Source: Deltaproteobacteria bacterium (lineage in GTDB: Bacteria; Desulfobacterota; B13-G15; RBG-16-54-18). Taken from it: a stretch of 64,000 nucleotides of DNA. Within the stretch, counting starts at the first letter, position 1; each line of letters begins with the position of its first letter. The position numbers were made by a program, and so were the translations under genes. Shown in pieces: positions 7,647 through 15,303 of this stretch. The notes under the pieces are model-generated. The model saw nothing but the letters and a program-made list of their open reading frames with translations. It was not told the DNA's origin and ran no database searches. The DNA lies in the NCBI GenBank assembly GCA_016927065.1, contig JAFGNJ010000004.1:186001-250000 (forward strand). Direction: 5' to 3'.

Positions 7647-8564
7647 ATGAAAACCATTCTTACGGCAGGAAAGAAAACAGAAGAAGTAGCTGAGCGCCCT
7701 CCAGCAATCCCTTGGGCGGAGTTTTTAGAAGAATATCCCCCAGGAAGCTTTGTCGACGTTTCGGGGGCCGACACAATCTCGTCTGATGATATCAGTAATT
7801 TGTTTGCTCCTGCCCTTCAACTCCACTGTCCGCAGCCGACCTGTAATGGGCGCATGTTTTTTGAAACGAATGATGGAGGAGATTGGCTCTCATTTAGTGA
7901 ATGGCGTAATGTTTACTTGACATATTGGTGCCGAAATTGCCGCAAAACCTCCAAGATATTTTCACTTTGCATTAAGCTAAAAAAGTCTGGCCTCTGTGAA
8001 GCCTATAAATTCGGCGAGCTTCCATCTTTCGGTCCGCCTGTTCCCAGCCGCGTCCTTCGATTAATTCAACCCGATCGTGAACTTTTTTTAAGGGGTCGGC
8101 GATGCGAAAACCAAGGACTTGGCATAGGGGCATTTACTTATTATAGGCGAGTCGTCGAAGATCAATGGACCCGATTGATTGATGAAATTATCAAGGTTGC
8201 GAAGGTCCTCGGGACATCGGAGGAAACACTTGAGGTTCTCGAATCTGCCAAAAACCAGCAACAGTTCAGCAAATCAATTAAAGAAATAAAAGATGCAATT
8301 CCACCCGTTCTTCTCATAAAAGGGCACAACCCCCTGCTTCTTCTTCACGGAGCCCTGAGTCAAGGCGTCCACGATCTGCCCGATGAAGAGTGTCTATCTT
8401 TGGCTACGAGCATCCGGGCTATTTTAGTGGATCTTGCAGAAAAGCTCGGCGAAGCCCTACGAAACGAAAAAGAATTGACTAGCGCTGTCAGTCGATTACT
8501 TAAGGTGCAAGAAGAGAAAGCAAAAAAAGACGAAACGGATAAGGGAGAAGAGGTTAATAGCTAA
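7647..8564 (+). CDS. Zinc-ribbon protein with C-terminal helical domain (DUF4145-like), prophage cargo
   Basis: A 305-residue protein not tied to phage growth. It has two Cys pairs (Cys61/Cys66 and Cys95/Cys98) that would form a zinc ribbon around residues 58-105. A helical C-terminal half (about 150-275) contains GIGAFTYYRRVVED and GHNPLLLLHGALSQGVHDL. That layout resembles DUF4145/HEPN-like helical domains found in some defence and stress proteins, but I do not recognise the family with certainty. The C-terminus is Lys/Glu rich. It sits alone between attL and the integrase on the opposite strand, the usual place for cargo genes. A TATATT upstream could be a -10 element. Confidence 0.75.
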   Translation: MKTILTAGKKTEEVAERPPAIPWAEFLEEYPPGSFVDVSGADTISSDDISNLFAPALQLHCPQPTCNGRMFFETNDGGDWLSFSEWRNVYLTYWCRNCRKTSKIFSLCIKLKKSGLCEAYKFGELPSFGPPVPSRVLRLIQPDRELFLRGRRCENQGLGIGAFTYYRRVVEDQWTRLIDEIIKVAKVLGTSEETLEVLESAKNQQQFSKSIKEIKDAIPPVLLIKGHNPLLLLHGALSQGVHDLPDEECLSLATSIRAILVDLAEKLGEALRNEKELTSAVSRLLKVQEEKAKKDETDKGEEVNS

Positions 8565-8720
8565 AGCCTTTCCTATTACCCAAAATAGTTTACAAGATAT
8601 AAAGGTTATGCTAAAAAACGGTGGGGGAAGATAGGGCGGTTAAGCTCCTGCGCTGGTGCCAACCAGTGCTGTGGTGCCGGAACCCCCTTATACCCCATAC
8701 CGGTACCATGTTTTCCCCCA

Positions 8721-8787
8721 CTTAACTTTACAAATTTGAGCGATTGTGTCGTATAAGTTTACATCGTTACTCGATGTAAAGTTAAGC
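8721..8787. repeat. Nested inverted repeats downstream of the integrase gene
   Basis: An outer 12-bp perfect inverted repeat (8721-8732 with 8776-8787, CTTAACTTTACA) overlaps an inner hairpin (8758-8766 with 8772-8780, TTTACATCG). They lie between the convergent cargo gene and integrase and may act as a bidirectional terminator with alternative folds. The rest of 8565-8819 shows no gene. Confidence 0.6.
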
Positions 8788-8819
8788 CTGAAATCCCGAA
8801 ATTTATAAATTTTGAACTT

Positions 8820-9947
8820 TCAGAAATCAAGTTTATCCTCTTCAATCCCATCCGATGGCAGAGCGTGACTGTACCGCCAGGTAGTGGCAAAGGTCTTGTG
8901 CCCTGCTAATTCCTGGACGCGGCGTGGGTTGACACCGGCTTCCATCAGATGGGTGATATAAGTATGCCTCAGACTGTGCAGGGTGATGGTTTTTGGCAGT
9001 CCCGCGGCATCGGCCAGCTTGCGGAAGCCGTGGGTGATGCCGTCGCTTTTTATAAGGGGTGCTGTATTGCCGAAGACATATCGCCCATCGTTCGGTAACG
9101 AGCTCAGGATTTCGGCCAGCCTGGAGGCAATTCCGATTGTCCGGGCCCTTCCTGTCTTAGTCACAAATCCCCCTTTTTCGGCCTTGGACTGAATAGTGAT
9201 CTTTCTTTTCTTCAAATCCACGTCCTCCCACTCAAGGTAAATCAGCTCTTCCCTTCTCATCCCCGTGTAGAGATAGGCCATAATGATTTCATAGGCCACC
9301 CCCCGTAATTGCTTTCGATCGGCCTTTGCTACATCAAGAAGTTTCTTTATTTCATCTTTCGTCAATGAGCGGGGTTTACGCTCACGGGTATCCCTGAGCT
9401 TGCGAATCTTACGGGCGGGGTTTTCAGTGATGGCGCCGTGATCGATAGCGATATCGAGGAGCTGGCCGAGCTTGATAATCTCTTTGTTCACCGTGGCGGC
9501 GGTCACATCTTTGAGCCTTTGGGCGCGGTATCTTTCTATCCGCTCCATGGTAATCTCTACGGCCTGAGTCGCTTCGCCGAAAAAGTCTTTGAGGTGCTGT
9601 ACCCTCCCCTCGTTGGTCTTGTGGACCCGTGGCCGGCACTCGATCTTTGACTTTTCAAGAAACTCCTTTGCGAGCTCGCCGATCGTGGGGATCTCCACGG
9701 CCGCACCCATGAGGCGGTCGGCCTCTTCCCTGGACAGGAGCTTAACATTGAAGAAATAGCGAAGGTCCTCTCTGGTAAGGGTATTCTTCAGGGAACGATG
9801 CTCCAGACGGTCGACGTCCTGCAAGATATCCTGGGCACGGAGCTTGTTCGTAAAGGTACGCCATTTGCGCTTAGCTGATCCGTCGGGGAAATATATTTTG
9901 TAATGAATTTGCCAGCCTCGGGTTTTATGCCGGTAGAGACGCGCCAT
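8820..9947 (-). CDS. int: Tyrosine recombinase / phage integrase
   Basis: The 375-residue protein integrates and excises the prophage at tRNA-Val. An N-terminal arm-binding region (about 1-60) and a SAM-like core-binding domain (about 85-180) precede the catalytic domain (about 190-365). The catalytic residues are visible: Arg231 (TGMRREEL), His324 and Arg327 (HSLRHTY), His350 (LAGHKT) and the nucleophile Tyr359 (TWRYSH). It is the last gene of the leftward lysogenic operon, about 1.4 kb from attL rather than directly abutting it, because cargo has been inserted between them. Confidence 0.95.
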   Translation of the reverse strand: MARLYRHKTRGWQIHYKIYFPDGSAKRKWRTFTNKLRAQDILQDVDRLEHRSLKNTLTREDLRYFFNVKLLSREEADRLMGAAVEIPTIGELAKEFLEKSKIECRPRVHKTNEGRVQHLKDFFGEATQAVEITMERIERYRAQRLKDVTAATVNKEIIKLGQLLDIAIDHGAITENPARKIRKLRDTRERKPRSLTKDEIKKLLDVAKADRKQLRGVAYEIIMAYLYTGMRREELIYLEWEDVDLKKRKITIQSKAEKGGFVTKTGRARTIGIASRLAEILSSLPNDGRYVFGNTAPLIKSDGITHGFRKLADAAGLPKTITLHSLRHTYITHLMEAGVNPRRVQELAGHKTFATTWRYSHALPSDGIEEDKLDF

Positions 9948-9956
9948 GTTGGACAG

Positions 9957-10151
9957 TTACTTTCTTTTAAAGAGATCATCAAAGAACCGCTCCGGCGGGG
10001 TATTGAACCGTGCGGCAATGGCAAGTAATGAGCAAGCTCCATCACCTTTTTTGTTTGGTGACTCCAGCCAAAGGGCGCAACCTTCCCTCACACATTCTCT
10101 ATGCGGTTTTTCAGGGCTTGCCGATAAGAAAGGACAAATTTTTCCGGCCAT
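9957..10151 (-). CDS. Small cysteine-rich protein
   Basis: A 64-residue protein with four Cys arranged as CPFLSA, CVREGCALW and ACSL, suggesting a small metal-binding fold. Similar short Cys-rich proteins occur in deltaproteobacterial genomes and phages, function unknown. It lies 9 bases upstream of int in the same operon. Confidence 0.7.
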   Translation of the reverse strand: MAGKICPFLSASPEKPHRECVREGCALWLESPNKKGDGACSLLAIAARFNTPPERFFDDLFKRK

Positions 10152-10158
10152 TGTTCAG

Positions 10159-10374
10159 TCACTCTCCTTTCTTTTTTAGAGGGACCTGAATATCTCTGCC
10201 TCGAGGATCAATAAGAAATTGATCATCACCTATGGCCTTCCGCAAGGCCAGCCGGTGGTTATAATAATCTATGATCGCCTTCTTCTCTCTATCGGTGAAG
10301 TTCTTGCTCTTTTTAACGGTCTCGATAATCAAAGGGGTCAGCTGCAGTTTGACAAGAGGAATCTTTTTACCCAT
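10159..10374 (-). CDS. Small hypothetical protein in the lysogenic operon
   Basis: Translation from the ATG at 10374-10372 gives 71 residues, basic and mostly helical. The start is chosen so that the gene begins 7 bases after the stop of the upstream gene, although a longer frame runs back into that gene. No motif is recognised. Confidence 0.6.
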   Translation of the reverse strand: MGKKIPLVKLQLTPLIIETVKKSKNFTDREKKAIIDYYNHRLALRKAIGDDQFLIDPRGRDIQVPLKKKGE

Positions 10375-10381
10375 GGTCTTT

Positions 10382-11128
10382 TTAGGGGTTGCAAATCTCA
10401 CAAGGTCTATATCCTGCTCGTATGGCTGCTTCTCGGCTTGAGAATTTAACGATACAGTCCTTACAATGATAGTGCTGGCATCCTGGTTGATGAAAAACAT
10501 GAGTTTTAATATTCCCGTGATAAACTATCGCCTGGGATGACTTTTTCTCCGCAGTGATTGCAGTTTCTTGACGTTGCAGCTTTTTTAACTCGTCTTCCAA
10601 GTCCATGAGCGCAAGTTTGTTTTCTTTGATCTGTTGTTTTCTATCCTTTATATAACTCTCATATCGTTCTATGCTTTCCTCATAGCCTTTCTTGAGTCTG
10701 TAATAATATTCTCCCTCTTCATGGCTTTTATAGTGACTGGGGAGATCCCATTGCTTCTTTTTTAATTCCTCAATCTTTTGTTTGTACTTTTCAATATCGC
10801 TCTCACAATCCACGATCTCTGTTTCACACTTTTTGATTTTCGCTTCTACGGAGCGAATTTGATTTTTAATATCATAAGCTGAATAGCTATCATTCGACGA
10901 GGATGTTTCTGATTGAGATGCTGGCGGAGACCCATCAGCTTTATTTATGGGACGCTCTTGCAACGTCTCTACCTCCTGATCGGCAGGGGGAACATTGGAA
11001 TAGTGAACGGTCCCGTTTTCATCCGTCCATTTGTAAATCTCCGAATGCCCAACTGAAGAGAAACAAAGAACAGACCAAAGCATGATGATAAAGCAGATAA
11101 AAAAATATTTGAGTCGTATCTTTATCAT
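10382..11128 (-). CDS. Exported DUF4124/coiled-coil protein with C-terminal Cys-rich (Ada-like) domain
   Basis: The start ATG 11128-11126 overlaps the nuclease stop as ATGA. The 248-residue product has a signal peptide (about 6-28), a DUF4124-type motif (EIYKWTDENGTVHYSN, 30-45), a long charged coiled coil (about 85-195) and a C-terminal domain (about 202-248) with FHQPGCQHYHCKDC and YRPCEICNP. The last domain is also found at the end of the adjacent nuclease and resembles the Cys-rich metal-binding fold of Ada. The shared domain suggests the two proteins act together in the envelope or outside the cell. Specific role unknown. Confidence 0.8.
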   Translation of the reverse strand: MIKIRLKYFFICFIIMLWSVLCFSSVGHSEIYKWTDENGTVHYSNVPPADQEVETLQERPINKADGSPPASQSETSSSNDSYSAYDIKNQIRSVEAKIKKCETEIVDCESDIEKYKQKIEELKKKQWDLPSHYKSHEEGEYYYRLKKGYEESIERYESYIKDRKQQIKENKLALMDLEDELKKLQRQETAITAEKKSSQAIVYHGNIKTHVFHQPGCQHYHCKDCIVKFSSREAAIRAGYRPCEICNP

Positions 11129-11850
11129 GGATTGCATACCTTGCATGGCCGATAGCCAGCGTTGATCGCCTCTTCTCTGCTGCGAAAAACGGCGGTGCAA
11201 CTTTTACAGTTATAATACCTGCACCCCGGACCGTGGAAGATATGTGATTGAGTGTTACCGTGATAGATAATGGATAGTGTCTGCCGTGTTGTTGTGGCAG
11301 GAGTCTTTGTAGGCTCAGGAGGAGGTAGAACAATAGTTTCAGAGGGGGGGCTTGAAGAGGGCTGCTCTTCAGTGGCGGTAGCGTCTTTAGCGCCATGCCT
11401 CCAATCCCATGGAGGAATAGGATTAGAATCAGCCCACAATCCTACTTTTCTATTCCTGGCATCAAGCTCAAGAACGGCTAGAATTTCATCATCGGAATAT
11501 TGTTTGTAATGCCATGCAAGGCCAGCCCTAACCAATTCGATACTGAGGATCTTCCCGCAAATAAAGATATCGGCTACTGTTCTTCCATAGCGGTCTTTTT
11601 CGTAAGGGAACACTTCTACGGTTTTCCCGAAGACCATATCCGAGGTAAACTGTTTCGCTTTTTTACCGAAAGCCTGCCCTGACTCGGGGCAATCTATCCC
11701 GTTAAGTCTTATCTTCTCAGCCTTCCCCCCGTGCATAACCGAGATGGTATCTCCATCAGAGACGCCTACACATTTGCCGGACCATGCCGAGACGACACCC
11801 GGGACAATGAGAATAATGACCAGCCATAAGGTCAGCACCCACTTTTTCAT
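11125..11850 (-). CDS. Exported thermonuclease (SNase family) with C-terminal Cys-rich domain
   Basis: The 241-residue protein starts with a signal peptide (about 1-22) and an SNase domain (about 25-150). Calcium and catalytic residues of staphylococcal nuclease are matched: SDGDT (31-35), Arg48 in IRLNGIDCPE, Asp53 and Glu56, and Arg90 in DRYGRTVAD. A linker rich in Pro/Ser/Thr leads to a C-terminal domain (about 195-241; FHGPGCRYYNCKSC, YRPCKVCNP) shared with the next gene. It should degrade DNA or RNA outside the cytoplasm. Its position between repressor and integrase means it could be expressed in the lysogen, so it is a candidate lysogenic-conversion or phage-exclusion factor. Confidence 0.88.
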   Translation of the reverse strand: MKKWVLTLWLVIILIVPGVVSAWSGKCVGVSDGDTISVMHGGKAEKIRLNGIDCPESGQAFGKKAKQFTSDMVFGKTVEVFPYEKDRYGRTVADIFICGKILSIELVRAGLAWHYKQYSDDEILAVLELDARNRKVGLWADSNPIPPWDWRHGAKDATATEEQPSSSPPSETIVLPPPEPTKTPATTTRQTLSIIYHGNTQSHIFHGPGCRYYNCKSCTAVFRSREEAINAGYRPCKVCNP

Positions 11851-11889
11851 TGACCCCCCTTTTTCTGATACCTATTACTCGACCGATAA

Positions 11890-11902
11890 ATTATCTGATA
11901 AT
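11890..11902. promoter_or_regulatory. Palindrome between repressor and nuclease genes
   Basis: A perfect palindrome, ATTATC-T-GATAAT, lies in the 80-base gap between the repressor stop and the nuclease start. It may be an operator for a separate nuclease promoter, but no clear -35/-10 pair was found. Confidence 0.3.
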
Positions 11903-11930
11903 GTTTCTTTTTGCTTTTTTTCGAGACCTA

Positions 11931-12467
11931 TTATCCATTCCCTTTTTTTGATAAAGATAATTCTCCCGCGCCCCCCCCTTGCTGGAAAAGAGTTTGATGA
12001 CACAGGTCTATGATACCGCTAATAGCATTAATATGTTGGTGTCTCTTCTCGGCATCTTTCGTTGAAAAGATATCAATGATACGCCCGATAACCCCCCCCA
12101 GGGTTTTTAATTCATCTTCGCTTAGACCGGCCTGCTCTAGTTTAGCCATACCAAGATTATAAATCTTAAAGGCCTGGATATTGTATGGCGCCTCCCCTTC
12201 CTTTACAACTCCCGTCGGTGAGGTGGTAGGAACGGCTTCGAACCCATCCGCAATTTGCCAAGGCTCGCAGTCCAGGAGCTTACAAAACCGCCTGATAACG
12301 TCCAGGCTGGCCCCGATTTTACGGTTGAACAACTGACTAATCGTAGCCGGTTTGAGTTCTACCTTCTCGGCAAGCTCTTTGTGGGTTCTTATTCCCTTAC
12401 TTAGTAATAAAGTGTTGATAATAGGTGTTTTTAAGAGATATTTACTGGATTTATTAGTTTCATACAT
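11931..12467 (-). CDS. CI-like phage repressor (XRE-type HTH)
   Basis: The 178-residue protein has an XRE/lambda-repressor HTH (about 22-72): THKELAEKVELKPATISQLFNRK, followed by DVIRRFCKLLDCEPWQIADG. The C-terminal part is helical and lacks the Ser/Lys pair of LexA-type self-cleaving repressors, so induction may not use RecA-driven autocleavage. It is divergent from the early genes across an AT-rich operator region and is the best candidate for the lysogeny master regulator. Confidence 0.85.
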   Translation of the reverse strand: MYETNKSSKYLLKTPIINTLLLSKGIRTHKELAEKVELKPATISQLFNRKIGASLDVIRRFCKLLDCEPWQIADGFEAVPTTSPTGVVKEGEAPYNIQAFKIYNLGMAKLEQAGLSEDELKTLGGVIGRIIDIFSTKDAEKRHQHINAISGIIDLCHQTLFQQGGGAGELSLSKKGNG

Positions 12468-12480
12468 TCAATTCCCCCAT

Positions 12481-12596
12481 AGTTTATTATAATTTATTAG
12501 AATTAACGAATATCAACTTTGACATTTAAACTCCAATAAATTATGATAAATTTCAATAAATTAAATTATTGACAATTTATTTATATTTACTGTACT
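12481..12596 (+). promoter_or_regulatory. Early promoters and repressor operators
   Basis: Two tandem rightward promoters are visible: TTGACA (12519-12524), 17 bases, TATGAT (12542-12547); and TTGACA (12569-12574), 16 bases, TGTACT (12591-12596). An 18-base motif, AATAAATTATRATAAAYT, occurs at 12535-12552 over the first -10, and inverted at 12481-12498 near the repressor start. A partial copy begins at 12555. These are probable operators of the divergent repressor. Confidence 0.65.
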
Positions 12597-12610
12597 CCAT
12601 AGAATAGGCT

Positions 12611-12910
12611 ATGACAACTCGGGAAATCATAAATATTTTGAGAAATGACCCAAAATTAGCCGATAAGGTTTTAGATGGAGTCCCTACTTTACAGGCTTTG
12701 GTTATCCGTCGAAAATTCGGCATCCAGCGGCCAATAACAAACCGTGAACTCGCCAATGAACTAGGGGTAACCCCTTCAAATATCAGTTTTCTCATTAAAT
12801 CAGGCCTGAACAAGATCATACGTAATCCTCAACGCATCAAGCTTATTGCTTCTTATATAGAGAGTGAAGGGCAAAAACGGCCGAGAGTTGCATCCAACCA
12901 AGGAGGGTAA
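12611..12910 (+). CDS. Small HTH protein, sigma-70 region-4-like, early regulator
   Basis: A 99-residue protein with the HTH ITNRELANELGVTPSNIS at about 41-58, flanked by basic helices. It is the first rightward gene after the divergent promoters, the place of Cro in lambdoid phages, so a Cro-like role is inferred. The fold resembles sigma region 4 more than XRE. Confidence 0.65.
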   Translation: MTTREIINILRNDPKLADKVLDGVPTLQALVIRRKFGIQRPITNRELANELGVTPSNISFLIKSGLNKIIRNPQRIKLIASYIESEGQKRPRVASNQGG

Positions 12911-12912
12911 GC

Positions 12913-13401
12913 ATGCAAAAAGAGGCTTTTCTGGTTGAGGACCTTGAGGGAGCGGCGGAGGTAAAACGGTTTTTAGAGGATGATCTTTTCACCAAGCACC
13001 TTAAGACAAATGAAGCAGCCAAGCGGTTGAATATCTCCGCCGAGCGTCTTTATAAGTACATCAATCATAATACCTTCAACAATAATATACCCGCCTTTTT
13101 GATCCCCCTTTGGACAAGAATGATCGGCCCTGAGTTTTTGCGGTATCTCGCCGCAGAGAGCGGATACGGCATTATGAAGCTGCCGAAAGTCAAGGGCGAG
13201 TTAAGCGAAGCGATCAAGGTTGCCTCGGATGCGATGAAGGAATGTTCCGAGGCCCTGCGTAAATACCTTGACGGCATAGATGACGGGCACGTTTCTTTGC
13301 GTGAATTAAAGGACATCAAGAAGGAAGTTATCGAAGCTATCGAAGCCTTGTTGAACTTAGACGTCATGGCGGAAAAAGTAAGAGAGGGCCGCAATGGGTG
13401 A
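12913..13401 (+). CDS. CII-like phage regulatory protein (CP76/CII_2-like)
   Basis: The 162-residue protein begins after a clear AAGGAGGGTAAGC ribosome site. The N-terminal part has an HTH (TNEAAKRLNISAERLYKYI, about 36-54) followed by LIPLWTRMIGPEFLRYLAAESGYGIMKLP, and the C-terminal half is helical. This pattern fits phage regulatory CII-type proteins of the CP76 family, which control the lysis-lysogeny choice. Confidence 0.7.
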   Translation: MQKEAFLVEDLEGAAEVKRFLEDDLFTKHLKTNEAAKRLNISAERLYKYINHNTFNNNIPAFLIPLWTRMIGPEFLRYLAAESGYGIMKLPKVKGELSEAIKVASDAMKECSEALRKYLDGIDDGHVSLRELKDIKKEVIEAIEALLNLDVMAEKVREGRNG

Positions 13402-13597
13402 AAAGATCGGGGCTAGAGAGGTTATAGAACGACGGATACTTGGAGATACGTATACCTCTAAAAGGGCTTTGCTTCAAGCATGCCAAGCGAGAAGAATTCC
13501 CCACATACACATAAACAAAAGAAAAGTAATTTTTGATGTCGATGATCTGAACAATTTCATTGAAAGCCGGAAGGTCGAGGCAAGAAAGAGAGTTTGA
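13394..13597 (+). CDS. Excisionase-like winged-helix DNA-binding protein
   Basis: The 67-residue protein overlaps the preceding gene by 8 bases. It has a MerR/AlpA-type HTH ending in RKVIFDVDDLNNFIESRKV, as in HTH_17 excisionases. A role as Xis or transcription regulator is inferred from size and fold only. Confidence 0.6.
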   Translation: MGEKIGAREVIERRILGDTYTSKRALLQACQARRIPHIHINKRKVIFDVDDLNNFIESRKVEARKRV

Positions 13598-13896
13598 TGA
13601 TACCTACAATAGAAGATCGCGTACGGATGGAACAAGAGGCGCTGCCGGATCATATCAGCGTCAACGATAACGGAAAAAGAGTTTTTGCCGAGTGCCATAG
13701 ATGCGGTCTCTATATAACAGTATGGGCAGATGATCACACCAGACAAAGTGCTACTAAGGATTTTATTCAAAGGCATGCCGACTGCCAAGGGTTGCCTGTG
13801 TATGGCGAGGATGAGCTAAGAGACGATGAGCCGTATTTTGACGGTGATGAAGATCGGTGCCCGCTAATGGGATTACAAGGGGCGGTGCTTCGATGA
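13597..13896 (+). CDS. Hypothetical phage early protein with Cys pair
   Basis: The ATG at 13597 overlaps the previous stop (TGATG). The 99-residue acidic product has a CHRCG pair near residue 36 and a later Cys and His (RHADC) that could complete a zinc site. Function unknown; it is part of the tightly packed early operon. Confidence 0.65.
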   Translation: MIPTIEDRVRMEQEALPDHISVNDNGKRVFAECHRCGLYITVWADDHTRQSATKDFIQRHADCQGLPVYGEDELRDDEPYFDGDEDRCPLMGLQGAVLR

Positions 13897-14114
13897 AACA
13901 CAAGCGAGCCAACAAGCAACGTAAAAAGTGGCGAAAGATAAAGCAGGCTGAACTTGCTGTGCTTTATACACGGATTAAAGGGAAACATAAGATATCAATC
14001 TCCGACTCTTTATTCAAAGAGACTGAGGGAATGCCATGGCATGCACGGCGGGCGCGAATCTCTGCGATCACCGGCAGACCTTTTAGTGAAGTCAGCGCAA
14101 TGCTTGAAAGCTAA
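13893..14114 (+). CDS. Small basic hypothetical protein
   Basis: The ATG at 13893 overlaps the previous stop as ATGA, giving 73 residues; a longer frame inside the previous gene is not needed. The N-terminus is very basic, the C-terminus reads WHARRARISAITGRPFSEV, suggesting helices. No family is recognised. Confidence 0.6.
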   Translation: MKHKRANKQRKKWRKIKQAELAVLYTRIKGKHKISISDSLFKETEGMPWHARRARISAITGRPFSEVSAMLES

Positions 14115-14133
14115 GTAACAGAAAGGGGCTATC

Positions 14134-14208
14134 GTGAAGATAAAGGGGATTTGGAGTACACGTCAGGTTTTTGTTGACGGGAAGGAACTATCACCGACAA
14201 AAAGCCAG
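14134..14208 (+). pseudogene. 5' remnant of a DUF6166-like gene
   Basis: A GTG start behind GAAAGGGG opens a frame whose first 25 residues (RQVFVDGKELSPTKS) match the beginning of the DUF6166 family. The family's following conserved part is missing: the frame instead runs for over 200 codons through the antisense of the nuclease gene at 14218-14781. The gene was probably cut by that insertion. Confidence 0.55.
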
Positions 14209-14217
14209 GGGGAATCA

Positions 14218-14781
14218 TCAGGATTTTGCCAAACCTCTTATGAATTTAGCGGGGACTCTACTAACTTTTCTACCCAAGGTCACCTCAGACAAATAAAAAA
14301 TCTGTTTGTTCTTTGGGGAAACATGGATGATAAACAGACTCATCCCCAAAGCTTGGGCCAAGAACATTTTTTTGGGAATATAAGCCTTAAGCTTAATGGT
14401 AGCATCTATCAATACCTTCTGCCCATTAAAATCGGCAACGAAATCAACAAAAAATTGATTACTCTGTCCAGAGAAATCAACAATATTCTTAAATCCAAGA
14501 TTTGGGAGATGAACATCTCTAGCAAGAATTTCAGCTTCTCTCCCATAAGGTTTCGCTTTATCGACTTGGAATCTTTTAACCGGGATTGTTCCCCAGACTT
14601 CTCTCTGGAATTTGAGCCATCTTTCCTTGACCTTAAGGTGTTGATTAGCTCTCCATCTATTATAACAAATTGTATCGCAAAAAGAATATTTATAGGGTCT
14701 ACCAAGTTTCTTATTGAAAACATCAGATGGTTTTTTCTTAATGATTTTATGGCAGAGATGACATCTGAGGCTTTTGCTCAT
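14218..14781 (-). CDS. Zinc-finger, PD-(D/E)XK-like nuclease candidate, inserted in opposite orientation
   Basis: The 187-residue protein has an N-terminal Cys cluster (CHLC at 7-10 and CDTIC at 35-39 with YNRWR). This resembles zinc fingers of phage homing endonucleases. A basic region and a C-terminal domain follow, with FFVDFVADFNGQKVLIDATIK, in which the spaced Asp, Asp and Lys fit a PD-(D/E)XK-like site. It is the only minus-strand gene in the rightward early operon and has its own promoter. It interrupts a DUF6166-like gene, which is typical of a moron or a free-standing homing-type gene. Catalytic assignment is inference. Confidence 0.65.
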   Translation of the reverse strand: MSKSLRCHLCHKIIKKKPSDVFNKKLGRPYKYSFCDTICYNRWRANQHLKVKERWLKFQREVWGTIPVKRFQVDKAKPYGREAEILARDVHLPNLGFKNIVDFSGQSNQFFVDFVADFNGQKVLIDATIKLKAYIPKKMFLAQALGMSLFIIHVSPKNKQIFYLSEVTLGRKVSRVPAKFIRGLAKS

Positions 14782-14806
14782 TTTCTTATCCTTCCATTTG
14801 TATGGG

Positions 14807-14815
14807 ATTATAACA
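14807..14815 (-). promoter_or_regulatory. Extended -10 promoter of the inserted nuclease gene
   Basis: On the minus strand TGTTATAAT (14815-14807) is a perfect -10 with a TG extension, 26 bases before the start codon; the -35 is weak. It gives the inserted gene expression independent of the phage early operon. Confidence 0.5.
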
Positions 14816-14867
14816 TTAATACCCCCACAATAAAAGAAAATTTTAATAAAAATGACGGGGACGCGCC

Positions 14868-15053
14868 ATGGTTATGATGAAACGGCAAAAACGACTTCCA
14901 TATTATTGTCCGATTTGCAAGACCGAGGCGAGTGAAAAGTTTTACAACGAAGAATTGAAAGAGTGCGGTGAGGTTATTTGCTCCGTATGCAAGCAGGGAC
15001 CAATGATAAGGAGAGAGGACAATGATAACCGAACTAAACAAAAAAGACCTTGA
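14868..15053 (+). CDS. Small zinc-ribbon protein
   Basis: The 61-residue product has two CXXC pairs (CPICK near 14 and CSVCK near 38), a classic small zinc ribbon. The start ATG is preceded by GACGGGGACG. Function unknown. Confidence 0.65.
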   Translation: MVMMKRQKRLPYYCPICKTEASEKFYNEELKECGEVICSVCKQGPMIRREDNDNRTKQKRP

Positions 15054-15303
15054 TGAGATATTTGAGCGCAATACCGACCCAGGCAGGTGTCTGATGGAGT
15101 TATTCGTTTTTGCCATACCGGAAGATATACGGATCAACGAATGGCCGAAAGTTGGGGAAGAGCTAAACGATTACCTGCTGAAGCAGTTCGAGCGATTCAG
15201 CAAAGACGACCGTGACTTTTGGGCACGACAGGGATTTAAGGCAGATCGCAAGCTCGGCCCGTGGCAGATCAAGATCAACGGAAACGGGCTTGCCCATGAT
15301 TGA
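15022..15303 (+). CDS. Hypothetical phage early protein
   Basis: The 93-residue protein starts after AAGGAGAGAGGACA and overlaps the previous gene by 32 bases. It is acidic and helical with a WARQGFKADRKLGPWQI segment near the end. No known motif. Confidence 0.65.
   Translation: MITELNKKDLDEIFERNTDPGRCLMELFVFAIPEDIRINEWPKVGEELNDYLLKQFERFSKDDRDFWARQGFKADRKLGPWQIKINGNGLAHD

Noticed and set aside
14134-14877. A 247-codon plus-strand gene
   Set aside because: Only its first 25 codons look coding; the remainder is the antisense of the nuclease gene, which has coherent Cys and nuclease-like motifs and its own promoter.
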